Assembly (NCBI GenBank): GCA_963669155.1
Contig: OZ022578.1
Span: 10,119,730 to 10,183,729 of the forward strand
Direction: 5' to 3'
Source of the DNA: Arbacia lixula
Lineage: Eukaryota > Echinodermata > Echinoidea > Arbacioida > Arbaciidae
DNA length: 64,000 nt
How positions within the stretch are numbered: the first letter of the stretch is position 1; the number at the start of each line of letters is the position of its first letter. The notes under the pieces were generated by a model. That model did not search any database and had not been told where the DNA came from. It worked only from the letters and a program-made list of their open reading frames with translations. Of this stretch, positions 1 to 13,500 are shown in pieces. A program made the translations under genes and the position numbers.

Positions 1-353
1 GCATTCGAACCCTACTAAGTTTTGCTTGAAGCTAGCTTGACCGAGCGAATCAATTTTGTGTATGTTTACAACAAACTTCGCGTGAAACGAATTGCACGCC
101 AGGAATGGTCGATCGAGCGTCCTGGGCATGCATAGTTCGTTCTGAAAAATCGTGATTTCTCTAACTTCACGTAACTTTGCGATTTTTTGGTGTAATGTGT
201 ACACGATTGTAAAATTTTGTGATTTTTAACTTCACGATTTTTTGTGATGAGAATGGCCCTAATGGCTACATGTATGGTTATATGTATAACTTGCACAAAT
301 TTGTAACAATGATAACCGTATTGCTGGCAACCATACTCCATTAGATGGAAGCC

Positions 354-427
354 GTCATTGTTTCTTTGATCTCAAGTGGCAGGCCACGAGATGGTGCTAT
401 ACTGCCGTAGATCAAAGAAACAATGGC
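354..427. repeat. Short hairpin, 18 of 19 base stem
   Basis: GTCATTGTTTCTTTGATCT at 354-372 pairs with AGATCAAAGAAACAATGGC at 409-427 across a loop of about 36 bases. Nothing identifies it. A small stem-loop transcript or a MITE core are both possible. The sequence just left, 255-309, is a fragment of the family B element's inner end (GGCTACATGTAT...AAATTTGTAAC). Confidence 0.5.
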
Positions 428-708
428 AATCTCACAGAGTTTGCTAGTTTGATCCTTAGCTTTCTCCCTAGTGGTATCTTTGAGTTGTCTCAGACAAATA
501 CTAGTCCTGGTGCTTTCTTAATACCGGTAATTATACTCATGATGTGATTGAGATCATATTACCAGTACGTCAATTGTGTCAGGCTATCAAGGCCATCTAT
601 TTTGTTGTTCATGTTGTCACACAATGCATAGTCCCTTATATGTGTACATGTGTTGGTTTGAAAAACCCATTGGCAACTTCTATGAAAGCCTTGGATTTCA
701 TTGGCTGT

Positions 709-1205
709 CAAGCAGTATTAGCATGGTAGTTACCATCAACGGCAAGGTTATCATTAATGTTAAGTTTTATGCAATGGGGCCCTAAAGTGGATACCATTCA
801 TAAAGCAATGATTTTTTTACCTATCTTCATGTACCTTACTATCTAGCCTACTTCACTCTCCTGCTGAGGAAAGGCCTCTTCACTAATTTCCCATTTGAAT
901 CTGTCATGTGCTGTTCTCACACATGTAACACTCCCATGTTCCTTGAAGTCATATATCCACAGTATTAGCATGGCAGTTACCATCAACAGCAGAGTTATCA
1001 TTAAAGATAAGTTTTACGTAATGGGGCCCTTGAGTGGATACCATTCATAAAGCAATGATTTCCTTACCTATCTTCATGTACCTTACTATCTAGCCTACTT
1101 CACTCTCTTGCTGAGGAAAGGCCTCTTCACCAATTTCCTATTTGAATCTGTTCTGTGCTGTTCTCACACATGTAATACTCCTGTGTTCCTTTAAGTCATA
1201 CATAT
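709..1205. repeat. Direct tandem duplication, about 247-bp unit, two copies
   Basis: Units at about 709-956 and 957-1205 share AGTATTAGCATGGYAGTTACC at their starts and AGTGGATACCATTCATAAAG in the middle, and are roughly 90 percent alike by eye. Small open frames across it are not convincing genes. The stretch 1206-1440 between this duplication and exon 11 shows no coding exon that fits the gene's phase. Confidence 0.8.
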
Positions 1206-1475
1206 CTGCCTATTGCTAGATGACAGGCCTACATCTACTTTTTCAATTTTTCTCCAAATTTATTTAGCTACCATCTTCATCAAGGTGCTTGATCTAATCT
1301 TTAATTCATGCAGTCTTCTCCATTTGTGCCTGAAGTATTCTTCTTTGATAATGCTTGCAACTTCTGCAGTATAGTAGTAAATTAACCCTTTATGCACAGA
1401 GAAACAGCTCCTCATGGGATTAGTATTACTTGAGAAAGAAGGTCACATATGACCAACAAAGAATGAAGAGCTTAC

Positions 1476-1538
1476 CTTGGTGGCACAGCTGATGCAGGCC
1501 TTGATGTCAGTGTAGCTCCTTGTAAGGGCTTCAATACT
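1476..1538 (-). CDS. CCP110: CCP110 exon 11 (residues 1183-1203), C-terminal tail; gene continues left
   Basis: This 63-base exon lies between TTTTTTGTAG and GTAAGC. In the frame set by exon 10 it reads R|VLKPLQGATLTSRPASAVPP and ends with two bases of a split codon. The junction EARVLKPLQG resembles human ETRVLQPNQGQ, which supports this frame over the fully open alternative (SIEALTRSYTDIK). The remaining tail, about 40-60 residues in the human protein, was not found in 1-1475. Confidence 0.75.
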
Positions 1539-4500
1539 CTACAAAAAAATAAAAGAAATCAAATAAAAAACGAGACATACTTGTGGACAAGCATAAGGTT
1601 GTCTGCATTGGCAAATTCATGCACAAACAAGGGCTGGTAAATGCACGGTGACACTATATGGACCTTCTATCGTGACACCATCTACTCATAAGCAATCAGA
1701 GACACCGCTCAAGAAAGCTCATAGTGCACCTACAATATAAACTAACATTTCAGAGACTTGCCTAAATGGTTACATGTATATGCTAACATGTAATTTAATA
1801 GTCATGTAAGATAACGGGGTGAGAGAAAAAGAATGGGAAAAAATTCTCAAAGAGAATGACAAAGTGAGGGATAGAATAGAAGAAGATGGCCAAATAAACA
1901 TTGCAAAAGGAATACAAAAATTGACCCTACCCACTCCAGGAATCAAACCGGGGGCCTCATGTTCTTAAAACGGCGCCTTACCCATTGAGCCACAAACCTT
2001 CCCATTCACTTGACACGTAATGCCCAGCAGGGGCATGGATGACTTAGAAATCGATATTCAAGCTGAAATTTCACAATGATCCCAACATCTGATTAAAAAA
2101 TGGAGATGACGAAAGCTAGTAGATTCAGCAAGTTCACATGTATATCTATACATGGTAAAAACACGATAAGAAATGACACGTGCATTGTTGAGATATAGAT
2201 GCCACAAAAAAGTGAGGGTATGGAATAAAAATAAGAAGAAGAAGAAGGAGAAGAAGAAGTAGAAGAAGGAGATGATTCTGACCAAATTATTAGGTGATCT
2301 GTCGGTGTACGACAGACCACCTAATAAATTGCATCAACAATATGGCAACTTGATGTACAGGACTGCTCTTTACAGGCATTATTGGGATTGATGTATTCAT
2401 ATTCTTGAACAAAAACATGTAGACTTTTTTCGGATTAATGGTAGATTAATGGTAATTGCATCAACAATATGGCAACTTGATGTACAGGACTGCTTTTTAC
2501 AAACATTATTGGGATAGATGTATTCATATTTTTGAACAAATACATGTCTTACTACATTCAGATTAATGGTAGTGCATAATATACAGTCTGAGAGTTAAGG
2601 CACATAATTAAACCAATTTGCCATTAATTGAAGGATAAGATGAGAATAAATCAAATTAAGTGAAAGAGATGAAGCATGTCTGCTCGAGTGTTACGAACAT
2701 TACAAATTTGTCCACTTTCATTTAGTACAAGTCACATGTTTGCATCAATGTTTTTCAGTACAGAAGGGTTCATGGTGAAAAGTGAATTTACCTGCTCATG
2801 TGTTGCTGATAAAAGCAATAAAAGCGCAATGATCAGGGCATAAAGTTATGACTGATATTGCAATGTAGAATCCAAAGGATTTCCTGCAATCATACGCAGC
2901 TGAACACATTCACAGTAAAATATTATACAACTAAGCTATGGGCTGCTGTGACCTGGTAAATCTATTAATTACCGAAGTGGGATGGAAACTACCATTACCC
3001 GAGGCTTTAGCCCAGGGTTATGAAATTTCCAACCCACTGAGGTACCAGTTTACCAGGTCACAGTAGCCCATAGCTTAAGTTGTTTTATATCACTCATCGA
3101 CAATTGACAAAATAATTGATATTGAAAAGAAAGGAGCTTAATCTAGCCAAGTTACCTGATCGCTAATTAAACTAGAGCAATTCGACTGCTACGCAGTTGA
3201 TAAATATGCCTCCGCCTCTTTGGTAGCTCTATTCAGATTTATTCTCAGAAAACATGTTTGGTGGGCAATGAACCATTGAATTCGTATGTGAAGTGAAAAA
3301 TATCATATTCTGTTTTTCCATGTTCACTGACCTTTGACCTCTTACTTCTTTGACTTCCAATCTAATCAGTTTGCTAATGTATTGCGAAATCCATCCTTGT
3401 ATCAATTTTGTTTAAAATTAGCCAATTTTGGGGTGAAGTTCATTGATCTTTGACCTTTCAGAAATTTTACCCACATTTTCACCAGTCTACCTCTTTTACT
3501 GTACATGTAGGTGATATATCTATGTACCATGTTTGGTTTAAATTGAATCATTAGATTTGTATTCAATGTGAAAAATATCAATTTTAGGACAATTTTTAGC
3601 TAATTTTGGCAAAGTTCATTGAATTTTTACCTCTGACCTTTGAGAAATTTCACCAAAAATATCATCTGTCTACCTCCAAGTAGTGATTCATCTTTGCACC
3701 AGGTTTAGTTGGTATTGGTAAATTTGATTTTATATTTATTTTGAAAAATACCACTTTAGAGGCAAGTTTTAGCTCATTTGGGGGAAAATTCTTTGACCTT
3801 TGACCTTTCAGGCATTTTACCCAAACTTTCATAAGACTACCTCCACAAAGTGCTACATTTCTGTACCATGCTTGGTTAGAATTGCACCATTGTGTTTGAT
3901 CTGTTACGACCAGTTCACGCCAGAAATGATCGCACAAAATGATTCCAATATTTAGTTTATGTGTTCTTTATTATATGGGGTATTTTCCCCTTTAAAACCA
4001 AGACAAACTTTCACTTTCAGTATCAATACATATCAGTTACACAATATATATATAAATTACTTTACACTGTATGGGTACAAGTTAGCTTACAGTGTTGGAG
4101 GATACTGAAGTCAAATGAATCCATGTCTCCCGCTGATGGTCCAGTTGATAATCCGATCCAGTATTCCCAAATTATGATCGCAGTGTTGATCCCAATATTG
4201 TACACTGAAGAGCAGGTATTCCAGATAGTCAAGTCCAAATAGATGATCCAAAATGGTCAAATATTAATCCACAGAGTACACGGCTTTCATAGGCAGGATC
4301 TCGTAAGCTCTATTTAACAGGCAGGTAGTTATCCACGTAGAGAAAATCCTTGTATGAATCCACAGGTGTGTATTGAGCCAAGTCACAACAAACTCATGTC
4401 TAATGTCTACTAATGTCACAGGTGACTGGAGCAAGATGATATGTTAACACTCTAATGAAGGTTATCACAGGTGCATGACTGGAGCTAGATGATATGTGAA

Positions 4501-7500
4501 CTCTGAGCTCCTATCTACAGCAACTCATATATATACTACAATCTGTACATTCTAGAAGGTTCAATTATCTGTGCTTCTAGAAATTTCTCAATACATCTAG
4601 TAAGTTCTACATTGTATCTATGCTTGTAAACATGACGATCAATATTGACCTGACCCAGATTACACTGATGAGTCATCACTAGCCCATCTGAGCTGCTTTA
4701 TTATGCTAATGAGTCTCAGCTAGGTGGAACATTCTTTCATGCAAATATCACCTGCCAGAGTCTTCCAGGCAATACATTGCGCAATGTTTATTTCACCAGT
4801 GAGGAATTTCACAAGCACATGCAGCTCATTTAATGGCTACATGTATAACTTACACCAATTTATAACACCTGCATCTAAGATTTTGTTGTGACCCTGGCCC
4901 AATACACACCTGTGGATTTATACGAGGATTTTCCCTACGTGGATAACTACCTGCCTGTTAAATATTGCTTTTGAGATCCTGACTGTGGGAGCCGTATACT
5001 CTATAGATTAATATTTGACCATCTTGGATCATCTATTTGGACTTAACTATCTGAAATAGCTGCTCTTCAGCGTACAACATTGGGATCAACACTGCGATCA
5101 TAATTTGAGAATACAGGATCGGATTATCAACTGGACCATCAGCGGGAGCCGTGGATTCATTTGACTTCAATATCCTCCAGCACTGTAAGCTAACCTGTAC
5201 CCAAACAGTAAAGTAATTTATATACATGTATTGATACTGAAAGTGAAAGTTTGTCTTGGTTTTAAAGGGGAATATACGCCATATAATAAAGAACACATAA
5301 ACTAAATATTGGTATCATTTTGTGCGATCCTTTCTGGCATGAATTGATCGTAACAGTATTATCCAAGGATCATTTGTTCCAAGTGTGATCACAACTGATG
5401 CAGATAATCAAGAAATAAAACAAATTAAAACTTTGAGAAAAATGATGCACACGGCCTCATAGGACCCCTAGATGACCTTTGACCCCATCAAACTCATGTG
5501 GTATTACCCAAGAATCATTTGTACCAAGTTTGGTTACAATTGATGCATAAATAAAGAAATGAGAGCAAATTCAGAAAAAACTTTAACATTTTTGTAACAG
5601 ACCAAGAGACTAACAGACCAACAGACTAACAGACTAACAGACTAACAGACCAACAGACCAACAGACTAACAGGAAAAGTGATCACTAGGTCTCTGCTGAA
5701 CTTTGTTCAGGCGAGGCAAAAATGTAGACAGTGAAATGAATTTTGCATCTATTTTGCAACAAAGTGATAACTTGTGTCACAGTAATCATTGTCCCACAAG
5801 AAAGAGTAATTCTTTTTTGAATGAAAGGTGTACATTAAGCCTGAGTCATATCAATGTTTTTGTAAACTGGTGCTCGATAGTGTTGCTCCGGTAGAGCTCC
5901 AGTGCACCGATAAATCATGGATGGGGCAAAGTCAAAGACCAATTTTTCCTCTTACATGACACTGTAATGGTGCATGTACCCTTACTGCGATTAGCTATGT
6001 GTACCCCAGCAACAATACTCAGATTATGTACATCGCTCTCGCGGCTCATGCCCGGGTCTCCAACCCGCTGTTTGGCGTGTGACTGTCCGCACCCCTTTCA
6101 CTACATCGCATTTTCAATATAGTGTTTGCGGTGAAGTATAACAACTTAAATGGATGAAATATCACAACATTTCCCCAATATTTATCTTGAAAACATCAAG
6201 ACTTATTGCTTGCACACATTCACATCAATACCAGATCCCCAGGCCCGTGATTTATTCTGTCTCATCGACTCCAATTGCATATGCACGTACATACGCGTAC
6301 AGGCTGTGTAACGCGTACACTGTGGCGATGGCATGATCATGCATGGACTGCATTGACTGCACACACACCACAGGTGCACAACTATTACGCCACGCCATGC
6401 ACAAGTTCCTGCCTTAGCTCCTTGCTCGATTGAGCCTGGGAGCGGGTTAAACCCGGTCTGGCTCGAGTCTTATCGACGCACTGGTTTCAACAAGCATCAT
6501 TTGTGTCAAGTCTGACCACAATTGATGCAGAAATAAAGAAATGAGAGCAAGTTAAACAAAAACTTTAAAATTTTTGTAACAGACCAACAGACTAACAGAC
6601 CAATAGACCAACAGGAAAAGTGATCACTAGGTCTCTGCCGAACATTGTTCAGGCGAGACAACAAAAATGGCTCCGGCACTAGATAGCTTCGATCAAAGCC
6701 CAGTTTACAAATCGAATCGACTCAGGCTTATTGCATATCTGGTCAGATAAAACCAAAAAAAATGTGTAATTTACTGACTGCAAACCTTCATCCGATTTGA
6801 CACCATGAGCACGTCTACAGTCGGGCTCATGGGAGAAAATGTAAAATGTCTATAGACGTTGAACGTAAGGAACCAGTTAAAAGAAAGGCTACCTTGCTTC
6901 AGCTGCACTCTTTGGCCTTTGGTCTGCGTGAACTAATTTCTGCCTCTTTGGTCCAGCTTGTGATTCATCCCCTTCCCTAATGTCACAGAAAAAAAGGTAA
7001 AGTAAATCTGGTTGTGAATTTTCATTTTAAACCACAGCTTATGAAACTGAGACTTTGTACAGAGAAAGAATGAGTAACACTTTGAGAAGCCAAAGTGATT
7101 ATTCATTAAATTAAATCCTTAATCAAAAGATATTTAACAATACAGTCCGGCCTCTGTTTTCTGGCCACGTCGGGACTGGCGGCCATCTGGAAAAGCGATA
7201 TAGGCACTTTCTAGTAGTTATTGTAGGGGTACACATATTATCAATTAACCAGCATTATGATTGTTTTCCTCAAAATACAGGTAACAGAAATTACTAAAAA
7301 ATCTCAAATACAATCATGACAATCAGACTGCACTCGACTTCATCACACTCAATCGTACTCCTTAGGGGTACGATCATTTCAAAAACATTCACATGGATTC
7401 ATCGTTTGAATTTAACATGGCTGTGTGTTGCTAACCTCTACGTTCGAAGATGCAACATAACGATATGGTGATATCGCGAAACCCAACATGGCCGATAGGC

Positions 7501-10500
7501 GAAAATCGTTAAAATGATGCCCAATTTCCCCCACCAATAAATAAAATTTAATTCAACCGTAAAATAATGCTGATGATGTATAAATGTTAAATGTGTTTTT
7601 CAAAATATTTTGGGTTTTTGGAATGGATAGATCTGATTAGAACAGATTCTAATGCATCGTTGGTACAGTGGCAGATACAAATTTTGACCAGAGCTAATGT
7701 TGTGACATTGCTACTCAATGCGTATTGACTCAACAGCTGTCCGTATCTATGAAAACGCTGCTGAGAAAGGTGTCATAAATCCGGTGGTAATTAATCTCTA
7801 TACTGTCGATTGCAGCGATTGACAGAATGTCCCACAGTGTATTCACATGATCATGGTAGCATGTGTGTTTGTCTTAAGTGAGTTTGGCACTGAAAACTCA
7901 TAAAAACATTTAATTTTTTTTTTTTACAAATCGGCAAGTCCACGTCCGGTTAACAGAGACGGCCAGAAAATTGATGGCTGTATTAGAGGCCGGACTTTTC
8001 ATTATACGGAAGGCCAACTTGATAATGCATCACAACACATCAAATATCTAGCGCTTCGAAAAGTAGTGTAAAGCGCCTAATAAAATGTATATTATCATCA
8101 GTGTTGAGTTCTAACTGATAGCTGGGACAACTCTTCTAAAATCAGATCAAAACAACAATCTTTTTCTTACTTAGCATGCTGTAGCCTTCTCTCCATGACT
8201 TTTATTGTCGCAGCGGACAAGTGCTTCATCTTCTCGCCAGCTGAGGCAGGGGATATCTTCATTCAACAGGAAAAACAGAAATCAAAGAAAAAGAACATTG
8301 TTAAAAACTTAAGCCAAACAAGTGAAATATCAAGTAAACTTATAAAATGACTCCATGGGGTTGATTTCCAAACACTAGCTTTACAAGAACTCCTTGAGAT
8401 AGGTAATCCTAATGCGATTAAAGAGAATTAAGAGCTCTTAATCCTCATCATTGTATGCTGTGTGTTGTACAATCTGTGTAAGGCACAGATTACCTGCAGG
8501 TTAAATTAAAGTTTACTCTCCCTGCCAATATATTGTATGTGAATAAGGATCAAGTTGATATCATGGTTGCAGATATACACAAGGAATATGCACACAGTTT
8601 CTGGTAAACCATGTGTGTTAGTCCTTTTGGTATGGCTGAGCTGGTCAGTGAGCATGTGAGAAGAGAGAATGATTCTGACCTTCTCCACTCCATATTCTCT
8701 CTTTTCTCACTCACTATCTGAGCGCCTCTTTTCAAAGTTATTGCAAAAGAATAAATGACAAAAACAGTCCTTTAACTCTTTGTGCGTTCACCCGTGAATG
8801 CTGCCAACCGTTACAAAAAATTTGTATTTGTTACGAAAATCGGAAGAAAATACGAAAGTACGAAAGCGCATCATAAAAGTATGAATTCACAGCAAATTAA
8901 ACTAATAAAAAAAAGACAAAAATAGCGCCTTAGCTAGCGAAAATGTGGCATGAAAGGATAGTTATAGCACACAATACTACTCTGATTCTGCAGGTGACCA
9001 CTATATAATTATATAATTGTAAAGTAAAATGTCATGGTTACCATTAATAAACTACCCCAAATCATCGTAGAATAATTCAGCCAATTACGTAGCTCTTTCT
9101 GTAACACCTGATTGCTGACTGCATTCACGACACTCATTCCATTTGCAATACATTCAGCACACACTAGTTGGTCCCTCACAACATAGATACTTGTACCCTT
9201 ATGAACTAATGAACCAGGCCAGCCTTTCCAGGCTAAGATGTATAAAAAGGTAGAGAAATTCACCTTAAATTACTGCAAGATAAGAAGAAATTGAAACCTT
9301 GATTATATGTGTGTATCACTAGAATAACATTTATAGCTCATTATAATCATAGTCAGGTGTTTTCAGAACATTTTCATAACATTTGAAAAAAGAAAAAAAA
9401 ACACGGAAATTTATGATTTTTGAAGCCCTACCGCTAGCCGAGTTCCCCCAGAACTCTGGGGAGGAAAGCTTTGCTTATGTTCGAATTCTGCAAACCGGTT
9501 CCTCACAACACAGATATTAGTACCCTTTTTGAATAATGAACTAGGCCAGGCTAAAGATGAAGAGCTGAAAAAATGGCGAAATCCGCCTCAAATCACTGCA
9601 AGATAGCTGTCAGTGGCAGTTGGCCATTGAGAATTTGAGTAGAACTAAACGGAATAACGGATAATATTTGTTTAGTCACATGCTTAGACTTGCTACCTTC
9701 ATCATTAAAAATATGAATTTTGAAGGCAAAATACAAATTTTGGAGGTGCAGAATATGAATTTTGACTTTCAAAGGTTGGCAGCCCTGGAATTAAGTATTA
9801 GAGTGCACAGGTGCTATAGTGTGATTTGCTTTTAGGCAGGAGAAAAAGCACTCAAATATGGTATAGATGCATTTCTAACAATTTGAACAAGGAAAAGTCT
9901 GAATTATCAAATAAAGAACATGGAGAGATTATCATTATTAAGTATGTAGTTTTGACAACCAAAAAGGAACTACAGTTGGACCTCGATTATCCGGCCACGT
10001 CGGGACCGGCGGCCATCCGGAAAATTGATTTGGCCGGATAAGAGTGATATGTTAAAATAGGCACTTTCTAGTATCTTTTCGTCGGGGTATACATGTGTTG
10101 CGTACTACCAATTGACCAGCATTATGATTATCTTCCTCAAAATACATGTACACATTACAGCAACATAAACTACTAAAAAATCTCAACAAAATACGATCTT
10201 ACTTCTCTACAATCATGACAATCGGAGGTACGATCGTATCAAAAACATTCACATATGCATTCATCGTTTGATTTTAACACGACCGTGTATTGCTGCCCTC
10301 TACGTTCGTAGATCGCGAAATTCAACATGGCGGATAGGCGAGAGTTGTTGACTGATCAAAACGATGTCCAAACACCCCCCCCCCCCCCCACCCAAATTAT
10401 CAATAAAATTTCATTTAACCGTGAAATAATGTTGATGATGTGAAAGGTGAGGATGTATTCATGTTAAATGTGTTTGTCAAAATATTTTTGGTGTCCCGGT

Positions 10501-13500
10501 GGATCCGATAAGAACGGATTCTAATGCATTGTTGGTACAGTGGAAGATACAAATTTTGATCATCGCGAGTGTCAACGTGTTGTGACATCGCTACTCAATG
10601 CGTGTTGACTCTACAGCTGTCCGTATCTATGATAACGCTGCTGAGAAATGTGTCAAAATCCGGTGGTAACTAATCTCTATAATCTGGATTGCAGTGATTG
10701 ACAGAATGTCCCACAGTGTATTTGCATGATCATGGTAGCATGTGTGTTTGTTTTAAGTGATTTTAGCACTGAAAACTCATGAAAACATTAAAAAAAAAAC
10801 ATTTGAAAAATCGTCGGCGCTAAACAGAGACAGCCAGAAAATCGATGGCCGTATAATCGAGGTCGAACTGTATCCCAATGGTATGTTATCCATTATTACA
10901 TCCTTTAGTATCAATGTGGATGCCCATAAACCTTTAGCCATTGTGTGGTATGGGAAAAATGAGGCAGGAAAGAATTATTCAGCAAGGTTTTAAAGCAAAC
11001 ATGGAAGATACAAGTATTATGACTGATTTTATGACAGAGGGATATGTCAATAAGAATTAATTATTTCAAGAAGGTAAAAGCAAAAAGCCTTACAAGATTT
11101 TATTTGACCATATGCAGAAAGCAATTCGTCTGCATATCTGCATTTCAAGAAATAAAGATAATGTGTATAAGGTAATGTTTCTAAAGGAAATGTTATGAAG
11201 GTATGAATGTGTAACCTCTCAATACCAGTATTCTGACAGGTTCTTGATGAGGCGGAAATGTAAGTACATTGTATAACATCATTTATATGTTATAAAAGTA
11301 TAACGGTTACTATGGAGTATATAAACATGATTGCAGATGAAATTGTTTCAATAATGTTTTTTTTCTGATAGTCATTGCACATAGTATATGATAGCAGGTA
11401 AAGGCAATAACTATGTGTGGCAGAAGACCATATTATTTGCACTGTGTAAACTCTTCCATAGGGACGAGCTGGGCTCATTCATGGGCTTGTCCATTCCATC
11501 ATCCATGAAACATCCAGGCGGCGGTGATTTCCCTACGTGCCGACGCGCATGATGACCCCTGTTCCACTGGATCAGCTGACCAGACTCCTGACAGAGCGTA
11601 CAGCTACCAGCGTACCCCACCGCTTGGCCGCGTCATATACGACGAGAGCAAGAGCGAGAGCAAGACGGTGTAGAGGTCAACCACGTTTTTCCCAGTTGTC
11701 CACAAAAAATGCAGCGAGGACGTTTCACTGCACCCCCTTTTTTGTAATGTAACTATAGGGTAATTTGTGTACAGGACCTGGACACGTGTATCTGTGTTGC
11801 AATGTATACCATTAAATTGTAATGTATACCATTGTAATGGAATAGAATAGAGTTGGTGAATATGGACTATTTTCATAAAATAATTAGTTAATGTGCTAAT
11901 TGAACCATTTCTGTGGAGTATCTGATTATACAGAAGAGATCAAGATGAAATGTGATGGGAGACATAAATGTAGACACATTTTTTTTTTGGTACACATCTT
12001 TCAAAATAAGAGCGGGTAGCTCTAATTAAAGAAATATCTTGAAAGTTATTTCTGTGTTTTGAAGTTGTATGATTATTGTGTATTTCATGTCAGTATCACA
12101 TACATCAGTACTGAATCTATCGTCAGACAAGGGAAAGCAGCACTAGGATCTGACAAAGTGACTATTACAGTAGGTTTCTGCCAAATTTTGTTCAGGTGAA
12201 ACAAAAAGGATGATTAAACACACAAGCATTGATATGAAAGAAATGGTCAGCTACCTTCTTTGCAAAGAAGTTCTCTCTATCTTTCTCCCTTGCATGCCGC
12301 AATATGGCCATCCTCTGCCGAGTCCTGTACACATGGAATATGTCCTGCAGTTCAAACTGGGCTGCTCTTAGCTGCAACAACAAAATAAACAACATTCTTT
12401 TTTTTCACTCAATTTGTTTTTGGCACAGAAAAAAGCAACATTTGCAACACAATAATCATGCAAATCTGCCTTTTCTGTGCCAGTGATTTTGGTTACCTCA
12501 AGCTAAATCAATCCCGACGAGAGCCTTGGCTCAACCATTGGTTTTGTCAATAAACTTGTACCCTTCTGTAAATTTGCGGGAATAAGTTTTAGAAAATACT
12601 GATTCAAGGTTAAACTTGATGAATTTGACTGCATGCAGTTGACTGGTATGCCTCCACCCTCCTGCACAGACACAGAGGGACGAACGCACAGACAGAAGGA
12701 CAAACAACCCGGAAGCAAAATGCCATTTGGCAACTTTGTAGCACAGGCATAAAAAACTTCCTAAATGTATCCTTTAATAGTTCCTTTATGAGGCACTTGT
12801 AACCTTTCCTGTGTCAGATATAACGGTGCTTAATGAAATTTGTGTGCATCATTGGTGACAACATGCACATTTGGCACACAAATATCATAATTGGCTCTTA
12901 CTCACCTGTGCTAGAACTCGGTGAGCCAGCTTCATGTCCTGCTCGGACAGCTTTCCCCGCTTGACTGGCGTCTCAGCTTGGAATTGGCGTAGAAAGCTGT
13001 GGGTGTCCTGTGTTAATGATATCAGTACATGGGTTATTCAGTCAATCGACCAATCAGCAGGGGAAACATAAATGTAATTGTGGGGCTTCTTTAAAGCCTG
13101 AACCATCTTGTGCATTATACCATATGAGGGTGCTTTTGATATTCACAGGGGTTTTTTTGCACTGCAATAAGGTCATGATAAGTAATCAATGTAGTCATAC
13201 TTATACAGGCATATCCCGTTATAGCCGATTGCTTATACCGATACATGATCAAAATACATAAATATATGCATATGGGACTACACACAAAAGACATTTACCG
13301 CTAGTATTGTAATCTTTTAATGGTTTTGCACGCATATTAAACTGAATCGACTAGCTAAAAAGTCACTAAAATACTTCACAGCACAGTTGAAAAAAGTAAA
13401 TAAACAACACTTGCAAAGTCTCTGTTTACCAATAAATGAAGCAGCGGGGACCGAGGAGGCTCAGTTGTAAATAATGAATGACTGGACACAATTCATTTTC

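Noticed and set aside
1476-1538. Exon 11 read in its fully open frame (SIEALTRSYTDIKACISCATK)
   Set aside because: The phase imposed by exon 10 selects the other frame, which also resembles the human tail (RVLKPLQG).
3961-4242. Small protein gene starting MFFIIWGIFPF, also seen near 5296 and 21675
   Set aside because: The recurrence is explained by family B copies. Frames differ in length and carry no conserved stop or motif.
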